From assembly GCF_013373865.1 (NCBI RefSeq), contig NC_050469.1, forward strand, positions 24,230,046 to 24,294,045: DNA of 64,000 nucleotides. The letters are read 5' to 3'. Every line of letters starts with the position of its first letter. Positions within the stretch are counted from its first letter, which is position 1. The translations under genes and the position numbers were made by a program. The stretch comes from Monomorium pharaonis (lineage: Eukaryota > Arthropoda > Insecta > Hymenoptera > Formicidae). Below the pieces are notes generated by a model. The model saw nothing but the letters and a program-made list of their open reading frames with translations. It searched no databases and was not told the origin of the DNA. Below are positions 60,298 through 64,000 of this stretch, in pieces.

Positions 60298-62746
60298 GTT
60301 TTATTAATCTTTCTTATCTTTAAAACTATATTTTTTACTTTTGTAAAAACTTTAATTTTTAAATTGATTTTTTAGCCTTTAAAATCTTTTTAGATATTTT
60401 TTTGCAGCAATGTAGAATTTTAATATTTCTATTTAATATTTTTTATTAACATTCTTTAATATATTTCTTAATTTTATAAATTGAATTAATTAAACTAATT
60501 GAACTAACATCACAAATAAAATTAGTGTACAAAATTCACAAAAATATAAGATTTAATTTCAGTACATCACACGCAAAATGAAGCAGAGGAAGTTACAGAT
60601 ACGTTAGCATGCATTTATAAGAGTTGATTACGTGCGAATGAACGAAGTTAGTTGATACTATCCGCTTTTACCACGTGCGAACCAAATGTTACGTACTTCC
60701 ACTCACTGGTGCTCAACCTTTAGTCTCTAGGGTCAGTTGTCATTCATGATTTCGTATCTCCATAACTGTAGGAAATCTGACCATCAGAACCGTGACGACG
60801 GAACGTTGATGGCTACACGTGTTACAAAGAGAGTTAAACGAAAGGAAACCGTGTAAATTTATGTGTCTTTATACTGAAATAAGATGAAAAGAGAATTAAA
60901 TATATGCGAGTATTTAATTGTTAGTTTGATATCAATTGAACGAGTCACGCAAACTGTGATCTCGACGTAATTTGTAGCAGATATGCGTAGGATTTATGTG
61001 CCTTCTGTATTGTATAATTACGCTCATGTGTCAAGTTATTTTATGAATCTAAATGAAACTCTAGGTATTTTAATCTTTCTCGAAACTATTATACTTCCTG
61101 CATAGCGTACTATTAAATCATATATCTGTCGCGAATACGTACGTTTCGAGCATTAAGTATAATTGGCATTTCTACTTAGCTTCACTAAAAATTTGTAATC
61201 ACTATTATTGTCGCGGTATTTACGCGTGTATGCGTGCATCCGTTGTAGATATGCGCAGCATCCCTTCTTAATCACGATAGGAACGAGCAAAAGGACCGAC
61301 GACACTCCATGCGGCCCTTGTAAATTGATTTGGGTGCAGAAACTGGTCTCGTAAACTCGAGCCGGGCGTTTCACAGACCGGATGCTCTTAATGATCGGCA
61401 ATTTTAGCTTACGTTACGTGAGAAAGCGAGTTTCGTCAGTCCCGTATGCGTGTGCAGCACTGACTTTAGACGTGTTTACATCGCGATCCGCGTCAATAAA
61501 AATTTGTATTCATCATAAGAAATTACATAAGTCGGAAACCAAGATTTGCGACCGCAACACTTGATTTCTCATAATATCATTTACATCTTTCATTAAAATC
61601 AGGGACAATTTAACAAATTTAACAAATTTAAACTTTATACTTTTATGTATACATATATAAAATATTTAAATAAAATTTCTCACTTTTTAATCATTTTTAT
61701 CACTCTTAATTTTTGAGTGAAAGGTGAACCTCGAATGGGATCTTTATCATAAAGTATCACATAAAACTTTCTAGGGTATACGGTTACAAGAGAACGACTC
61801 GAAGTTCGTTTTCTTTCACTATGGACGTCTGAGATATTCGCATTGAATTCGTCCTAATGTACCTGTCGATATATCGTAATATTTTCATCGCTCATCGCGA
61901 GGGACACCTCCCGAAGGACTTATCTCATCCCCATGAATATTTACACGCCGGCAGATATTCCTGGCGATTTGTAATTCAATCATGAAAGATCCTCTCTTGA
62001 GGGAGAGCGCAGCTTTCGAGAAGATGCGTTTCTCGAAACATTTGCGTTTATCGCATTCACATAAAATATGTATAATAATATTATGAGCTTGCCATACGCA
62101 CTCAATGTAATGGAATAACAGATACACGTATACATACATAGCAGACAATGTCGCGGGGGTTAATTTACCCGGAACTACCACAGCGCCGTTTCGTATGCAA
62201 ATCGAGCGTAGAGTCAAGATGGCGATTTTACCTGAAACAAAACGAGCATTGACGGCGCTGCTAAATATTTAATCATTCTCTCGAACGCGGTGACGCAGCT
62301 GGTTTCCCTCTCGCGTTCGGTGCACCCTCGTTTTAAAAAAGTGGGCACGAGCAGCAGGGACACTTTGGAGTTAGTAAGGATCTCTCGCTCTTTTATGGCC
62401 TCGCGAGTGGGCGGAACAAGCGAGCGTGGATAAAGCGAAAGGGCTCCCGATTATCCATTCGTCCTGAAGGCCTTCACGTTTTCGGCATCGGCCGATCTAT
62501 CTCCCCTACGAGTCCTGCCTCCTCGCAGGATGCACGTGTGAGGTGCACCTATGCATATTTATGAGGTATCAGTGGCCGCCGAACGAATTGGAGGCCGGGG
62601 CACCTAATCACGTCCAATGCATACGTGGCGTGATTCTTAACGCTCGTTTGCACCGCGATATGGGAAAACGCTAGCAGCACTGTTTTATGCAAATCTCCTT
62701 TCCTGAAAAAAAGAAAAAAAATAACCAGTTCTAATCATTTATAATT

Positions 62747-62952
62747 ACACGGAGAGAATTTTACGGTAAAAATTATTATAAATACTAAATAGTAAGCGCG
62801 GACCAAGGAAGTAATAATTATGAAAATTTGTAATATGTTTTTCATCAAATTACCATAGTATTTACACTATTACGGTATAATTCCCTAAAATTTCTTTTTA
62901 TGGTTCATTGCCAATGTCACAGTAATTTTTACTATAAAATTTTCTCTGCGTA
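62747..62952. mobile_element. MITE family C, copy 2
   Basis: 206 bp, the same length as copy 1. The left end ACACGGAGAGAATTTTACGG and continuing GTAAAAATTATTAT are mirrored at the right by GTAATTTTTACTATAAAATT and TTCTCTGCGTA. Inverted arms are about 32 bp. Better preserved than copy 1. Confidence 0.7.
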
Positions 62953-63972
62953 TATATCTTGTTTCTGGGTAAGGAAGAACTATAAAGAAATTTATTGCAC
63001 TATTATTTTGTATCATAATTTATCTAAATTTGCATTAAATTTAAAACACGACAAACTCACGTCGTTCTGCATGCTCACTTTTTGCTCTTTGTCTTATATG
63101 AATTGTTCAGATGGAGAGAGGACATTTACAAAGCGCTTTTTATGTTATAAATCGACCAATAAACGGCGCACTTGCCGGTAAAGTGGAACGGCAAATAATT
63201 TAAAATGGCACTATCAATTTCGAGCTTTGTCATCTCGATGATTGTACGCTCGTGGTCGCGAAGAAATCGCGACGAGTCATTCGAGGCACCGCGACAACGG
63301 CCCTCGCCCTCTCGTCCACGTCATAAATTTAGATTACGCGACGATTTATGCGTGACGCCTATGGCTGTATCGATCGTGGCGTGGTAGTAGCATCGTTAAA
63401 CGCTTTCGCAGCGTTCGGCTGCAATTATTGGCGGTCCACGGCCCGCTCTTTCATTAACGACGAAAAGTAGCGCCCGCGTCGAGCCCGAAGTCCCTCTCTC
63501 AACTGCACCTTCAAACTTTACACGAGTAGTCGGTAATTGCATCTCCAAGCGAATCTCGGCTGTAGAATCTAGAATTTGCCTTCGAGATGAGTTCGAAGTG
63601 TCTATAATAGCATTTAGCGGATTACCGATGCTAACACTCCGTAGAGTCGAGCCGTTTATCTTCGGATTAACGCGCGCGGTAATCCGAAAAATTCGCCCAT
63701 ATTGTATAGTAATAACATTTATGTACCTTGCAGTGTATTAATTTCGCAGATTACAGGATAAATAATGCAGTATTGTTGACTCGTTGATGAGATCTACAAC
63801 TCGTTCAGTTTAATGGTGTATCAAGTATCCGATTGTTAACTATAATTAGAATTATTTACGGACGAAACGCACATTTTAATGAACCTTATGGTCATGGTCA
63901 CGATACACCAATTAAAATTACGCTGGTAAAGTTGGCAGCGCGTTGACGATGAATCACTGACGATGTCGAGAA

Positions 63973-63979
63973 TATATAA
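63973..63979 (+). promoter_or_regulatory. TATA-like box at the window edge
   Basis: TATATAA followed by GC-rich sequence (CGCGAGCGGAGTGG). The start site, if any, would lie at or past the last base of the window. Only a motif match. Confidence 0.2.
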
Positions 63980-64000
63980 CGCGAGCGGAGTGGAACAGAG

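Larger units (their letters stand above)
34808..64000. other. 29-kb region without recognisable exons (possible long intron)
   Basis: Apart from the elements listed separately, no coding exon, tRNA or other RNA gene could be supported. AT-rich DNA alternates with GC-richer islands at about 36400-36990, 39740-40780, 42560-42980, 43480-43880, 46030-46600, 51440-51780, 51950-52220, 53150-53470, 56360-56800, 57220-57520, 58020-58420, 62130-62700 and 63170-63700. These could be enhancers or promoters. The final 30 bases include a TATA-like TATATAA at 63973-63979, so another transcription start may lie just beyond the window. Confidence 0.4.

Noticed and set aside
1..64000. CRISPR arrays, operons, tRNA genes, telomeric repeats
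   Set aside because: The sequence is eukaryotic nuclear DNA; no regularly spaced repeats or tRNA A/B-box pair with a cloverleaf was found by eye. A tRNAscan-SE run would be decisive for tRNAs.

Overview
The window looks like a stretch of insect nuclear genome, probably hymenopteran and possibly an ant. The grounds are AT-rich sequence broken by CpG-rich islands, widely spaced intron-containing genes, many microsatellites, and several families of short inverted-repeat elements. Three protein genes and one spliceosomal RNA can be named. All identifications come from reading translations and motifs by eye; no database search was run.

Left part (1-17.6 kb). A piggyBac-like miniature element lies near the left end (274-566). 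ATG101, the HORMA-fold subunit of the autophagy-initiating ULK1/Atg1 complex, is on the minus strand (5703-6359) as a single coding exon of 218 residues. It probably has a spliced 5' leader reaching into a CpG-rich island at 7.3-9.3 kb. That island holds GTC and CAG repeats and an unrecognised plus-strand candidate first coding exon (8658-8862), so it may be a divergent promoter. A TCF21/musculin/HLH54F-type bHLH transcription factor is on the minus strand in two coding exons (13827-13516 and 12357-12160). One copy of a 250-bp inverted-repeat element lies in its intron and another lies just upstream of the gene.

Middle part (17.6-25.5 kb). CFDP1/BCNT (Drosophila Yeti, yeast Swc5) is on the plus strand in two exons (18666-19014 and 19352-19869). 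Directly upstream, two possible exons splice in frame into an 81-codon small ORF. Its stop lies 12 nt before the CFDP1 ATG, so the transcript may carry two proteins. Facing CFDP1 on the minus strand are several unrecognised basic, low-complexity candidate exons (21.29-23.56 kb), one of which appears frameshifted. A nearly complete U1 snRNA gene is at 25319-25480.

Right part (25.5-64 kb). This is a gene-poor expanse. A CpG-rich promoter region leads to a short plus-strand first coding exon ending in a consensus splice donor (34763-34807); its downstream exons are not recognisable and may lie outside the window. The rest is AT-rich DNA with GC-richer islands, microsatellites and at least eight inverted-repeat elements. 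Some of it could be the long first intron of that gene.
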